A DNA stretch of 64,000 bases from Fodinibius salinus (GTDB taxonomy: Bacteria; Bacteroidota; Rhodothermia; Balneolales; Balneolaceae), in contig NZ_VNHY01000001.1 of the NCBI RefSeq assembly GCF_008124865.1, positions 434,001 through 498,000 on the forward strand, written 5' to 3'. Shown here piece after piece: positions 16,685 through 26,103 of the stretch (positions are counted from its first letter, which is position 1; the number at the start of each line of letters is the position of its first letter). The notes under the pieces are model-generated. The model was not told the DNA's origin. It searched no databases and saw only the letters and a program-made list of their open reading frames with translations. Made by a program: the position numbers and the translations under genes.

Positions 16685-17671
16685 ATGAACACGATTTTAT
16701 CAGGTATTCAGTCATCAGGTAAATTGCACCTTGGCAATTATTTCGGTGCGTTGCGTCAGCACATACAGATGCAGGAAGAAGGTGATGCCTTTTACTTTAT
16801 TGCTAATTACCATTCTCTTACGTCTATAAATGACGGTGAAGAGATTAGGCAAAATACTATTGACGTTGCCCTCGATTATTTAGCCTTGGGCTTAGATCCC
16901 GACAAAGCTACGTTTTTTGTACAGAGTGATGTACCCCAACATGCCGAGCTGGCGTGGATTTTAGGTACTTTTTGTCCCGTTAGCCTGATGGAAAAGGGCG
17001 TTGCTTATAAGGATAAAATACAGCAGGGGCTAAAGCCAAACATTGGCTTGTTTACCTATCCTATTTTACAAGCAGCAGATATCTTGATGTATGATGCCGA
17101 CCTTGTGCCTGTGGGCAAAGATCAAAAGCAAAATATTGAAATCTGTCGCGATCTGGCTGGTAAGTTTAATCATAATTATGGGGAAGAGCTGCTAAAGCTT
17201 CCTGAACCACATATTTTGGAATCTGTAGCCGTTGTTCCCGGCATTGACGGGCAAAAGATGAGTAAATCATACGATAATACCATTGGAATTTTTGATGAGG
17301 GCAAAACACTTGAGAAACAAGTGATGTCTATCCAAACGGATTCTACACCATTGGATGAACCTAAAGATCCTGAAAGTTGCAATGTTTTTGCACTTATCAA
17401 GTTATTTGCTGATGAGGAAAAACAAAATGAGATTGCCCAAAAATATCGGGATGGTGGTTATGGCTACGGTCATGCCAAAAAGGAATTGCTGGCAATGATC
17501 GAAGACTATTTTGCGGAAGCACGTGCCAAGCGCAAAGAGTTGGCTCAAGATCTGGACACCGTCCGAGATATTCTGAGTGAAGGCGGAAAAAAAGCTCGTG
17601 CACGAGCAGAAAAGGTCATGGAGCCAGTACGTGAGGCTACAGGACTGCTAAAAAGTTATGATTTTAAGTAA
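16685..17671 (+). CDS. trpS: Tryptophanyl-tRNA synthetase
   Basis: This 328-residue class I aminoacyl-tRNA synthetase charges tRNA-Trp. The HIGH-type motif is KLHLGNYFGAL near residues 14-24 and the KMSKS motif is in DGQKMSKSYDN near 190-200. The length is typical of bacterial TrpRS. It lies inside the trp operon between trpE and trpG, behind the attenuator that senses charged tRNA-Trp, so its own product would feed back on its expression. Gaps are 101 bases upstream and 64 downstream. Confidence 0.96.
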   Translation: MNTILSGIQSSGKLHLGNYFGALRQHIQMQEEGDAFYFIANYHSLTSINDGEEIRQNTIDVALDYLALGLDPDKATFFVQSDVPQHAELAWILGTFCPVSLMEKGVAYKDKIQQGLKPNIGLFTYPILQAADILMYDADLVPVGKDQKQNIEICRDLAGKFNHNYGEELLKLPEPHILESVAVVPGIDGQKMSKSYDNTIGIFDEGKTLEKQVMSIQTDSTPLDEPKDPESCNVFALIKLFADEEKQNEIAQKYRDGGYGYGHAKKELLAMIEDYFAEARAKRKELAQDLDTVRDILSEGGKKARARAEKVMEPVREATGLLKSYDFK

Positions 17672-17735
17672 AACTATATGCTTTAAAATCCTCTTGGAAG
17701 AATATTGAAGAGGATAATATTAAAATGTAAGAACA

Positions 17736-18323
17736 ATGATTTTAATCATAGACAATTACGATTCATTTACTTATAACCTCGTTCACATTGTAGCTGAGCA
17801 TACTGATAACTACCGGGTCATCCGTAATGATGATCTTTCTCTGGATGAGGTGGCAGAGCTTGACTTGGAAGGTATTCTTATTTCTCCCGGACCCGGCCGT
17901 CCGGAAGAGGCGGGCATAACCAAGCCGGTGGTTAAAGAATTAGGAAGAACCGTCCCCATTCTTGGTGTTTGTCTGGGACATCAGGCTATTGGAGAAGTTT
18001 TTGGCGGCAAAATTGTGCAGGCCCCGACATTAATGCACGGTAAAACATCGAATATCAGTCATGACAATAAGTCTATATTCAACGATATTCCCCAAGAATT
18101 TACGGCAACACGTTATCATTCGCTGGTGTTGGATCCCGCCCAAATTCCAGATCAGTTGGAGGTTACCGCACGCAGCGAGGATGAAGTGATTATGGGGATA
18201 CGGCATCATCAGCATCCTATAGAAGGAATCCAGTTTCATCCGGAAAGCTTGTTAACTAAAGCCGGACCAAAGCTGATAACAAACTGGTTACAGCAAATTA
18301 AAACTGAACCTAAATTGACGTAA
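17736..18323 (+). CDS. trpG: Anthranilate synthase component II (glutamine amidotransferase)
   Basis: This 195-residue class I amidotransferase supplies ammonia from glutamine to TrpE. The catalytic cysteine is in GVCLGHQ (about residue 79), and the His-Glu pair in QFHPESLLT near the C-terminus. The N-terminus IIDNYDSFTYNLV and ISPGPGRP are family hallmarks. Some relatives also serve as PabA; no pabB is nearby and the position between trpE/S and trpD makes TrpG the main role. Confidence 0.95.
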   Translation: MILIIDNYDSFTYNLVHIVAEHTDNYRVIRNDDLSLDEVAELDLEGILISPGPGRPEEAGITKPVVKELGRTVPILGVCLGHQAIGEVFGGKIVQAPTLMHGKTSNISHDNKSIFNDIPQEFTATRYHSLVLDPAQIPDQLEVTARSEDEVIMGIRHHQHPIEGIQFHPESLLTKAGPKLITNWLQQIKTEPKLT

Positions 18324-18330
18324 AACAGAG

Positions 18331-19368
18331 ATGGATTTTAAACAAATATTAGAAAAGTTAGCAGAACGACAGGACTTAACGCAAAGCGAAGCTAAGAATG
18401 CCTTACAGAGTATTATTGAAGGTGAAGTTGGTGTAGAACGAACCACTGCTTTTTTACTGGGTATGCGCTCAAAGGGAGAAACAATAGAAGAACTAACATC
18501 TTTTGTGCAGGTGATGCGCGATGCAGCTATTTCTCCGGATGTACCGGTTGAAGGAGCAGTTGACTTGTGTGGTACCGGAGGTGATAACTCGGGAACGTTT
18601 AATATTTCAACGGCCGCTATGTTTGTGGTGGCAGGGGCAGGAGTACCCGTTTTGAAGCACGGAAATCGCAGTGTGTCAAGCCAAAGCGGCAGTGCAGATG
18701 TTTTAGAGGCACTTGATATTGTGGCCACTCTGCAGAAAGAACAAATTGAGCATGTATTTGATGAAATTAATGCCTGCTTTATGATGGCTCCAAATTTCCA
18801 TCCGGCTATGAAGCACGTGATGCCGGCACGGCAGGTGCTGGGTATTCGTTCATTTTTTAACACTATGGGGCCATTACTTAATCCGGCAGGAGTTCGCCGG
18901 CAGGTCGTTGGGGCTTTTGATAAACGTACCGCAGGCCAAATTGCGGATATCTTATCTAATTTAGATTCGGAGCGCGTATATAGTGTTCATGCTCGTGATG
19001 GTCTGGATGAGTTTAGCCTCAGTGCGCCCACCTTTGTATATGAAATTGAAGATAATGAGCTTAAAACGGAACGAGAATTTGATGCGGCTTCACTCAGATT
19101 TGATCCGGTAAGCCTGCAAGATCTCCAGGGTGGTGATCGATTCTTCAATGCAAATATTATCCGTTCTGTGCTAGAAGGTAATGCCAAGCCGGCACATCGT
19201 AACATTGTACTGCTAAATGCTACGTTTGGTATTCATGTATCTGGCAAAGCCGATTCACTAGAGCAGGCTAAGAAAATGGCTATTGAGAGTATTGATTCGG
19301 GAGCAGCACTACAATTGTTGCACCGGATGAGTGAAGCAACAAATGATATCATGGAGGTAAGTGAATAA
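18331..19368 (+). CDS. trpD: Anthranilate phosphoribosyltransferase
   Basis: TrpD transfers phosphoribose from PRPP to anthranilate. This 345-residue protein has the PRPP-binding CGTGGDNSGTFNIST (about residues 80-94), KHGNRSVSSQSGSAD, and the second signature MGPLLNPAGVRRQVVG. The start ATG is 7 bases after trpG. Length and motifs are complete, with no odd features. Confidence 0.97.
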   Translation: MDFKQILEKLAERQDLTQSEAKNALQSIIEGEVGVERTTAFLLGMRSKGETIEELTSFVQVMRDAAISPDVPVEGAVDLCGTGGDNSGTFNISTAAMFVVAGAGVPVLKHGNRSVSSQSGSADVLEALDIVATLQKEQIEHVFDEINACFMMAPNFHPAMKHVMPARQVLGIRSFFNTMGPLLNPAGVRRQVVGAFDKRTAGQIADILSNLDSERVYSVHARDGLDEFSLSAPTFVYEIEDNELKTEREFDAASLRFDPVSLQDLQGGDRFFNANIIRSVLEGNAKPAHRNIVLLNATFGIHVSGKADSLEQAKKMAIESIDSGAALQLLHRMSEATNDIMEVSE

Positions 19369-19371
19369 TTT

Positions 19372-20181
19372 ATGGCTAATATTTTAGATGAGATTGTAGA
19401 GCAAACGGTTGCTGATCTTAAAAAACGAAAGCGTAAAGTCACCTATAACGACTTGGGCAATATGGATTTATTTGAGAAACCCTCGAAAAATTTTAAGGGT
19501 GCACTACAGCTTGATAATGATGTGGCCATTATTGCAGAAATTAAAAAAGCATCGCCTTCAAAAGGACTCATCCGCCCGGATTTTTATCCAAAACAGATCG
19601 CTCGACAGTATCAGGACGGGGGAGCAGCTGCAATATCTGTACTTACTGATGCTCCTGCCTTTAAAGGTAGTTTAGAATATTTAGAAATTGCATCTAAGGA
19701 AGTCGATATACCATTGCTGCGCAAAGATTTCATTGTAGATCCATACCAGGTGAAAGAAGCCAAAGCTTACGGTGCTGATGCTGTGTTATTAATTGCCACA
19801 ATTACGGATGGTCATCAGCTGCAGGAATTATTGCACGCTGCAAAGGAATTTGAGCTACAAGCTCTGGTAGAATGCTATTCGGAAGACGATACTGAATATA
19901 TTAATTTTGACCATATGGATATACTTGGCGTTAATAATCGTGATCTTCGTACCTTTGGGGTTGACTTGCACCGCGGCGTAGAATTACTGCAAAATGCACC
20001 AGAAGATATGGTGTTGGTTTCAGAAAGTGGACTCAGTAATGCCGAAGATCTACAGTTTTTGTTTGATAATGATATTGATGCTGCGCTGATTGGAGAATAC
20101 TTTATGCGACAGGATAACCCAGGGCAGGCAGTGGCAGAGCTAAAATCAGAATTTAAGAATTTAATTACTCAAGAAACGTAA
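19372..20181 (+). CDS. trpC: Indole-3-glycerol phosphate synthase
   Basis: This 269-residue TIM-barrel enzyme closes the indole ring. Visible motifs are IAEIKKASPSKGLI (catalytic lysine segment), the LLRKDFIVDPYQ strand, NNRDLRTF and VSESGL. The ATG is 3 bases after the trpD stop, so it is translationally coupled. TrpC and TrpF are separate proteins here, unlike the fusion in E. coli. Confidence 0.97.
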   Translation: MANILDEIVEQTVADLKKRKRKVTYNDLGNMDLFEKPSKNFKGALQLDNDVAIIAEIKKASPSKGLIRPDFYPKQIARQYQDGGAAAISVLTDAPAFKGSLEYLEIASKEVDIPLLRKDFIVDPYQVKEAKAYGADAVLLIATITDGHQLQELLHAAKEFELQALVECYSEDDTEYINFDHMDILGVNNRDLRTFGVDLHRGVELLQNAPEDMVLVSESGLSNAEDLQFLFDNDIDAALIGEYFMRQDNPGQAVAELKSEFKNLITQET

Positions 20182-20187
20182 AGATAG

Positions 20188-20862
20188 ATGTTTGCAGATC
20201 CTGAAGAACGAACAAAAGTAAAAATTTGTGGAATTACATCACTTGAAGATGCGCGCTTTGTATCTGGTGCGTTGGCTCATTATATGGGGTTTATCTTTTA
20301 TGAAGACAGCTCGCGCCATATTACCCCGGCAAAGGCGGGCGCCATTATCAATTGGCTGCACGGCCCAGACTGTGTAGGTGTATTTGTTAATCAGCCGCTG
20401 GATGATGTGAACATGATAGGTCGGCAGACTGGCATCGATTATGTGCAGCTGCATGGCAACGAAAATCCGGATTACTGTTCGCTGGTGGACAAACCGATCA
20501 TAAAGGCCATTCACGTAGAGGAAGATGATACCACATCAGATTTAAAGAGTCGCATTGAGCCGTATCTCGACCACGTGGAATACCTTTTGTTTGATACCAA
20601 GATCGAAGGCGAATGGGGCGGGACCGGCCAGTCGTTTGAATGGTCAATATTGGATGACGTAGCGGATGGCGTACCATACTTTTTGGCCGGTGGATTAAAT
20701 CGCGATAACATTAGGACAGCCTGCAAGCAGGTACATCCTTATGCTGTTGATGTTTCCAGTGGATTAGAAGCCAAGCCGGGTGTTAAAGACTTTGACAAGG
20801 TGGAAAAATTCATGGAAGAAATGCGAGATATTTGGGATCAACAAGAGATTGGCGAATTATAG
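20188..20862 (+). CDS. trpF: Phosphoribosylanthranilate isomerase
   Basis: This 224-residue TIM barrel has the catalytic cysteine in KICGIT near residue 13, GFIFYEDSSRHI, the VQLHGNE strand and the phosphate-binding end YFLAGGLNRDNI / AVDVSSGLE. It carries out the Amadori rearrangement before TrpC in the pathway. The start is 6 bases after trpC. The C-terminus is slightly extended with an acidic helix. Confidence 0.95.
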   Translation: MFADPEERTKVKICGITSLEDARFVSGALAHYMGFIFYEDSSRHITPAKAGAIINWLHGPDCVGVFVNQPLDDVNMIGRQTGIDYVQLHGNENPDYCSLVDKPIIKAIHVEEDDTTSDLKSRIEPYLDHVEYLLFDTKIEGEWGGTGQSFEWSILDDVADGVPYFLAGGLNRDNIRTACKQVHPYAVDVSSGLEAKPGVKDFDKVEKFMEEMRDIWDQQEIGEL

Positions 20863-20898
20863 TTTTGAGTATAAATATTGAGTAGAAAAGCTTATATC

Positions 20899-20945
20899 AT
20901 CCTGAACCGAAGCTCTGAGCGTGTTTCAGTAATTCCTTTCAGGAG
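20899..20945. repeat. Degenerate inverted repeat between trpF and trpB
   Basis: ATCCTGAACC (20899-20908) and CTTTCAGGAG (about 20937-20946) are partial reverse complements flanking GAAGCTCTGAGCGTGTTTCAG. The left arm is identical to ten bases of the element at 7652. It is probably a remnant of a dispersed intergenic palindrome. Confidence 0.45.
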
Positions 20946-20971
20946 CTAACTTAAAATACAAGAATTTTGAA

Positions 20972-22159
20972 ATGACATATAATCTACCAACAAAAGAAGG
21001 ATATTACGGTAATTTTGGAGGCAAGTTTGTCCCCGAAATACTTATTCCGGTACTCGAGGAGCTGGAAGAAGCCTATGAAGAGGCTTGGAATGATAATTCC
21101 TTTCGTAAAGAATACCACCAATTGCTGGATGAATATGTTGGCCGGCCGACAAAGCTAACTTACGCTAACCGACTGACTGACCACTATGGTAAGGCCAGAA
21201 TTTATCTTAAACGCGAGGATTTATGTCATACCGGTGCACATAAAATTAATAACGCTGTTGGACAGATTTTACTGGCGCAGCGTATGGGCAAAGATCGGAT
21301 TATTGCTGAGACGGGTGCCGGTCAGCATGGTGTGGCAACTGCTACGGCCTGCGCAAAGTTTGGCGTTGATTGTATTGTTTATATGGGCGCTGAAGATATG
21401 GAACGTCAGAAACTAAATGTAGAACGTATGCGGTTGCTTGGTACCGAAGTACGGCCCGTAACCAGTGGTTCTGAGACCCTGAAAGATGCGACCAACGAGG
21501 CTATTCGCGACTGGGTGACCAACGTAGAAGATACGTTTTACATTATCGGTTCGGTGGTAGGCCCCCATCCGTATCCCAAGATGGTGCGCAATTTTCATCA
21601 GGTAATTGGAGACGAAACGAGACAACAGCTGCAAAAAGCCGAGGATACAGAAGTCCCTGATTATCTATTGGCCTGTGTAGGCGGGGGATCTAATGCAATG
21701 GGGATATTCTATCCCTTTATTGATGATGAATCCGTCGAGATGTATGGACTGGAAGCCGCCGGACATGGTGCCAATACAGATCAAACAGCTGCGACACTTA
21801 CTATCGGTCAACCCGGTGTGCTGCATGGATCTATGAGCTATCTCTTACATAATTCTGAAGGCCAAATTCAGTTAGCACACTCTATATCTGCCGGACTCGA
21901 TTATCCGGGTATCGGGCCCGAGCATTCGTATTTACATGACAGTGGGCGCGTAACGTACAAAGGTATCACAGATGAAAAGGCCATGGAGGGGGTGAAGCTG
22001 CTTTCCGAGACAGAAGGAATTATTCCTGCTTTGGAGACTGCTCACGCCGTATCCTACCTCGATGAACTAATGCCTAGGACATCCAAAGATGAAATTGTAG
22101 TACTGAATTGTTCCGGCCGCGGAGATAAGGATATGGGCACAATCTCAAAAAATTTATAA
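20972..22159 (+). CDS. trpB: Tryptophan synthase beta chain
   Basis: This 395-residue PLP enzyme condenses indole with serine. The PLP lysine is in [10 protein letters not shown] (about residues 84-93), and the phosphate-binding glycine loop is [10 protein letters not shown] near 230-239. The N-terminus [14 protein letters not shown] and [12 protein letters not shown] are standard TrpB1 features. The 109-base gap before it holds a degenerate repeat. Confidence 0.98.
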   Translation: MTYNLPTKEGYYGNFGGKFVPEILIPVLEELEEAYEEAWNDNSFRKEYHQLLDEYVGRPTKLTYANRLTDHYGKARIYLKREDLCHTGAHKINNAVGQILLAQRMGKDRIIAETGAGQHGVATATACAKFGVDCIVYMGAEDMERQKLNVERMRLLGTEVRPVTSGSETLKDATNEAIRDWVTNVEDTFYIIGSVVGPHPYPKMVRNFHQVIGDETRQQLQKAEDTEVPDYLLACVGGGSNAMGIFYPFIDDESVEMYGLEAAGHGANTDQTAATLTIGQPGVLHGSMSYLLHNSEGQIQLAHSISAGLDYPGIGPEHSYLHDSGRVTYKGITDEKAMEGVKLLSETEGIIPALETAHAVSYLDELMPRTSKDEIVVLNCSGRGDKDMGTISKNL

Positions 22160-22277
22160 TTATTGAAATTAAATGCAGTTTATTTGGGCTAAATAGATTA
22201 CCGCAGAAAGTTAGAAATTTTCTAATTGCGAAAATTTGCTTGACCTCTGTAAACTGTGTTCTATCAAATGACTCATA

Positions 22278-23090
22278 ATGATTAAAACAGATAATAGAAT
22301 AACGCAGCTTTTTGAACGTAACGAAGGTTCAGAAAAAATAATGAGCCTGTTTCTTACGGCGGGCTATCCCGATCTGGAGGCCACGGTGGACCTTATACTT
22401 GGCTTTGAGAAAAACGGTGCTGAAATGATAGAACTGGGCATGCCATTCAGCGATCCGCTAGCCGATGGTCCCACCATTCAGTATTCGAGTAATGTGGCTA
22501 TAGAGCAAGGTATAACCATGAAAAAAATACTGCACATCGTAGAACAGGTACGGGAGGAGTCGAATATCCCCATTATTTTAATGGGTTACATCAATCCCGT
22601 ATTGCGGTATGGAACTGAAGAATTTTGTAAAGATGCTGCTGAAGCGGGAGTAGATGGATTGATTATTCCGGATATTCCCGTTGAAGAATCGAAGGTCTTA
22701 ACTGATAAAGTGGCAAAATATGACTTGCCGATGATTTATCTGGTAGCACCCAACACTTCTGATGAACGCATGCGTAAGATTGATCAACAGTCGCAAGGCT
22801 TTGTATATTGCGTGTCGGTAACGGGGGTAACCGGTGCACGAGAGGGTGATGAGATAGCCCAATCTGTACAGCGATTTATAGGTCGTGTAAAAGAAAATGT
22901 GACTAAAAATCCCCAAATGGTGGGTTTTGGTATTAAATCCCACGAAGACGCCCAGCGCATTGCTGCTGATATGGATGGGTTCATTGTAGGGAGTGCAGTT
23001 ATTGATACGATTAGAGAACATTATCTGGAAGAAGGATGGAAGGACGAAGTATTTGCTTTTGTTCGGTCGTTAAAGTATGGTAAAGAGTAA
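22278..23090 (+). CDS. trpA: Tryptophan synthase alpha chain
   Basis: This 270-residue TIM barrel cleaves indole-3-glycerol phosphate. ELGMPFSDPLADGPTIQ holds the catalytic glutamate, GVDGLIIPDIPVEE the catalytic aspartate loop, and GFGIKSHEDAQ plus FIVGSAVI the phosphate site. The length is normal. The 118-base gap after trpB holds a 15-base AT-rich inverted repeat (22211-22225). It is the last biosynthetic gene of the trp operon. Confidence 0.97.
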   Translation: MIKTDNRITQLFERNEGSEKIMSLFLTAGYPDLEATVDLILGFEKNGAEMIELGMPFSDPLADGPTIQYSSNVAIEQGITMKKILHIVEQVREESNIPIILMGYINPVLRYGTEEFCKDAAEAGVDGLIIPDIPVEESKVLTDKVAKYDLPMIYLVAPNTSDERMRKIDQQSQGFVYCVSVTGVTGAREGDEIAQSVQRFIGRVKENVTKNPQMVGFGIKSHEDAQRIAADMDGFIVGSAVIDTIREHYLEEGWKDEVFAFVRSLKYGKE

Positions 23091-23114
23091 TTTGAAAATG
23101 AGATTATCAAATTT

Positions 23115-24227
23115 ATGAAATTATCGATTAAAGTATTTATTGTTCTTCTTTCAGCTCTGTGGATAGGATGTGAGGGAGACTATCGCCAAAAGGCCACTGG
23201 CAGCTTTGGGCAAGTTATAGTGGTAATGGATTCCAGCCAGTTTCAAAGCCAAACAGCGGAGGCTTTGCGTCAAACGTATGGTGAATGGACACAGACGATT
23301 CCTGGCAAACCGCCTCGTTTTGATCTTACATTTCGTGATTTTAATACCAATGACCAATTAGAGCAGCTTAAGCGTTATCGCAATCTCATTATTGCAGCTC
23401 CTATTACGGATAGTACGAATACGGCTGATTTTATGCGTGCACTTTTGAGCGAAGATGTAGAGCAACAAGTTCGCAGTGGAGAATCTTTTGCATTTCCAAT
23501 TAAAGATCAGTGGTATCGCGATCAGTGGGTGATGTTGTTGTCGGCAACCAGTGATTCGGCTTTGGCAAAACAGATTCATAATTCACAGCAAACATTGACT
23601 GAAAATTTAGTTCAAAAAGAACTACAGCGCTGGAAGGCAGAAATTTATGACCAAGGGGAGAAGATTGCACTTGAGGACAGTGTCTGGGATAATCACGGAT
23701 GGAAGATTCGTATCCAGCATGACTGGGTTAAACATCTTGACACAACGTACACACACAAAGGCGAAGAAAATAACTTTCTAACGATACGTCGCAAATTGCC
23801 AAACAACGACCGATGGTTTTGGGCATGGTGGAAGAAAGTTGACAATATTAATCAGGTGGACAATGACTGGATTAATGCTAAGCGCGATTCACTGATGAAA
23901 AAGTGGATTCGAGGCTCCAGAGATAGCTCGTATGTTACAACCGAGTACCGGCGTGAGGTAAATACAAAATCGTTTACATTAAATGATGATATTGCCTATG
24001 AAACACTCGGTACCTGGCGGATGACCAACGATGCTATGGGCGGACCATTTGCGAATTTAACGATCTTTGATGACGAATCGGGGCGATTATTCATGCTCGA
24101 ATTTGGACAATTTGCTCCCAAATACAACAAGCGACGTTTTGTTCGGCAATTCCGGGCTATGCTACGCACCTTTGAAAGTGATTCAACCTGGAAATCACCG
24201 AATCAAGATTCAATGCAAGAGCAATAG
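23115..24227 (+). CDS. DUF4837-family lipoprotein, unusually rich in tryptophan
   Basis: This 370-residue lipoprotein has signal MKLSIKVFIVLLSALWIGC with Cys at about 19. The body matches the DUF4837 pattern: a GSFGQVIVVMDSSQ opening, then NLIIAAPITD, then NAMGGPFANLTIFD near the end. The function is unknown. Trp is strikingly frequent: 16 in 370 residues, including FWAWW. It starts 24 bases after trpA, and bioF begins 4 bases after it, so it may bridge the trp and biotin genes on one transcript. Confidence 0.8.
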   Translation: MKLSIKVFIVLLSALWIGCEGDYRQKATGSFGQVIVVMDSSQFQSQTAEALRQTYGEWTQTIPGKPPRFDLTFRDFNTNDQLEQLKRYRNLIIAAPITDSTNTADFMRALLSEDVEQQVRSGESFAFPIKDQWYRDQWVMLLSATSDSALAKQIHNSQQTLTENLVQKELQRWKAEIYDQGEKIALEDSVWDNHGWKIRIQHDWVKHLDTTYTHKGEENNFLTIRRKLPNNDRWFWAWWKKVDNINQVDNDWINAKRDSLMKKWIRGSRDSSYVTTEYRREVNTKSFTLNDDIAYETLGTWRMTNDAMGGPFANLTIFDDESGRLFMLEFGQFAPKYNKRRFVRQFRAMLRTFESDSTWKSPNQDSMQEQ

Positions 24228-24230
24228 AGC

Positions 24231-25400
24231 GTGAGTACCACTCCCAAAGATCATTTTATCGACGAAGCACTCAGAAAACGCAAAGATCAACATCGTTTTC
24301 GTGAACTAACCAGCTACCAGCCCAAAGGTACAACAGAGGTGCTAGATGACAGAGAAGAGCTGGTCAATTTTAGTGGCAACGATTATTTAGGGCTTTCAAA
24401 GCATCCCAAAGTAATAAATCGTGCTCAGGACTTTACTGAACAGTATGGCAGTGGGGCCACAGCCTCCCGTTTAATTAGTGGTACCTATACTATCCACAAT
24501 AAACTGGAACAGAAAATAGCTCATACCTTTGGATGGGAGGCAGCACTTGTCTTTAACAGTGGTTTTCAGGCGAATAGCACCATCATTAGTACGCTGGCCA
24601 ACCGGCATTCGTTAATTTTAGCCGATAAGTTGAGTCACAATAGCCTTCTGAATGGATCCCTGTCCAGCCGAGCCAGTTTTCGACGTTTTGCCCATAACGA
24701 TACTGCTGACTTGGAAAGTCAGCTGAGTAGGGCAGTAGACAAAGATTATGATCGTATTATCGTCATAACAGAATCGCTATTTAGCATGGATGGGGATCGC
24801 AGTGATCTGGAAGCCATTGCTAAGCTATGTAAGAAATATGATGCCTGGCTGTTTGTGGATGATGCTCATGCTGTTGGTGTTTGGGGCACTAATGGATTGG
24901 GCCTTACGCACGGTGTTTCGGGTATTGATTTAGTGCTGGGTACTTGTGGCAAAGCTTTTGGTGCCTTTGGCGCTTTTCTCCTTTGCTCTTCTAAGATGAG
25001 GGATTATCTTATCAATTTTTGTGATGGATTTATTTATACGACGGCACTGCCGCCGGCAGTGATTGGTGCTGTTGAGGCCGGCCTGGATTTAATTCCTGAT
25101 CTGTCGGAGCGCCGTAATAGGCTTTATACAAATATTAAAAGGATGAAAAAGGGCATAAGGCGGGCCGGTTTTCAAGTAGGCAATACAGAATCACAAATCA
25201 TACCCATTATGGTAGGTGGGGAGGAACAGACGCTGGAGTTAGCTACTGCACTTGAAGATGCTGGTTTCCTAGCCACAGCTATTCGTCCGCCCACTGTGCC
25301 CAAGGGAAGTGCAAGGATTCGAATTACGCTTTCGTCAGCTCATACTAAAGAACAAATTGATCAATTTTTAACGACGCTAGATCAGCTAAACAATGAATAA
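24231..25400 (+). CDS. bioF: 8-amino-7-oxononanoate synthase
   Basis: This 389-residue PLP enzyme of the alpha-oxoamine synthase family condenses pimeloyl-ACP (or -CoA) with alanine. FSGNDYLGLSKHP is near residues 47-59, GSGATASRLISGT near 82, and the PLP lysine in GTCGKAFGAFGAF near 240. DDAHAVGVWG carries the PLP-contacting aspartate. The GTG start is 4 bases after the DUF4837 stop. Its end overlaps the next gene by 8 bases. Confidence 0.93.
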   Translation: MSTTPKDHFIDEALRKRKDQHRFRELTSYQPKGTTEVLDDREELVNFSGNDYLGLSKHPKVINRAQDFTEQYGSGATASRLISGTYTIHNKLEQKIAHTFGWEAALVFNSGFQANSTIISTLANRHSLILADKLSHNSLLNGSLSSRASFRRFAHNDTADLESQLSRAVDKDYDRIIVITESLFSMDGDRSDLEAIAKLCKKYDAWLFVDDAHAVGVWGTNGLGLTHGVSGIDLVLGTCGKAFGAFGAFLLCSSKMRDYLINFCDGFIYTTALPPAVIGAVEAGLDLIPDLSERRNRLYTNIKRMKKGIRRAGFQVGNTESQIIPIMVGGEEQTLELATALEDAGFLATAIRPPTVPKGSARIRITLSSAHTKEQIDQFLTTLDQLNNE

Positions 25401-26070
25401 TTGCCAAATTATTGCGTATCACGGTTGGGGATTTGGAGCGGACTTTTGGAACAGTTGGCGCCAGTCGTTATCAAAGGTCGGAACATTTCAAGCCGTTGAT
25501 CGAGGTTATTTTAATGCTCCCAATCAGGTAGGGGTTAATAAAAAAGATAATCCAGTGGTGTTTGTAGCGCATTCGCTTGGCCTTCATATGATAGATAAAG
25601 CGCTCTTTAAGGAAGTCGATTTATTGGTCGTTATTGGCGGATTTATGCACTTTCATCCGTATACGGCCCAGCATAAACGGCGATCGCGCTTTGTTTTGCA
25701 GGAGATGATTAACGATTTAGAAGTCCATCCCAAAGAAACATTACAGAAATTCTATGAAAACTGTTTCGCACCTCAAGATCCACCGGAAAATGAAATTCCT
25801 GACATAAATCATGAGCTGTTGATTGAGGACTTAAATGCACTGCAGATATCAGAACGCAAACCAGAAACACTGCATAAAGCCGACAGAATTTGTATTATAC
25901 ATGGGGCAGATGATCATATTGTTCCTAACAAAAAGGGTCGACAGATTTACAACCAGTGCCAGAAAAAAGCACAATACTTTGAGCTTAAAGATGCTGGGCA
26001 TGCATTGCCTATAACGAATCATAAGCAGTGTATAGAATTTGTTACTCCTTTAATCAGACAACTTTCGTAA
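25393..26070 (+). CDS. Alpha/beta hydrolase, probable pimeloyl-ACP methyl ester esterase (BioG/BioH role)
   Basis: This 225-residue alpha/beta hydrolase begins with the oxyanion segment YHGWGFGADFWNSW. The nucleophile Ser61 sits in VAHSLG, the acid in IIHGADDHIVP and the histidine in DAGHALP. It lies between bioF and bioC and overlaps bioF. That position fits the esterase that removes the methyl group from pimeloyl-ACP, ending the BioC-started cycle. Whether it is closer to BioG or BioH cannot be settled by eye. Confidence 0.82.
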   Translation: MNNCQIIAYHGWGFGADFWNSWRQSLSKVGTFQAVDRGYFNAPNQVGVNKKDNPVVFVAHSLGLHMIDKALFKEVDLLVVIGGFMHFHPYTAQHKRRSRFVLQEMINDLEVHPKETLQKFYENCFAPQDPPENEIPDINHELLIEDLNALQISERKPETLHKADRICIIHGADDHIVPNKKGRQIYNQCQKKAQYFELKDAGHALPITNHKQCIEFVTPLIRQLS

Positions 26071-26103
26071 CGAGCAAAAATTTATATTTAGTAGTATATC
26101 AGG

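Noticed and set aside
18288-18863. A 191-codon minus-strand open frame across trpD
   Set aside because: It is antisense to the well-supported trpD, rich in Ser/Cys/Ala as expected from a shadow frame.
22240-22267. TTGACC-N16-TATCAA as an internal promoter before trpA
   Set aside because: It would start RNA almost at the trpA ATG and the -10 match is poor; too weak to list as a feature.
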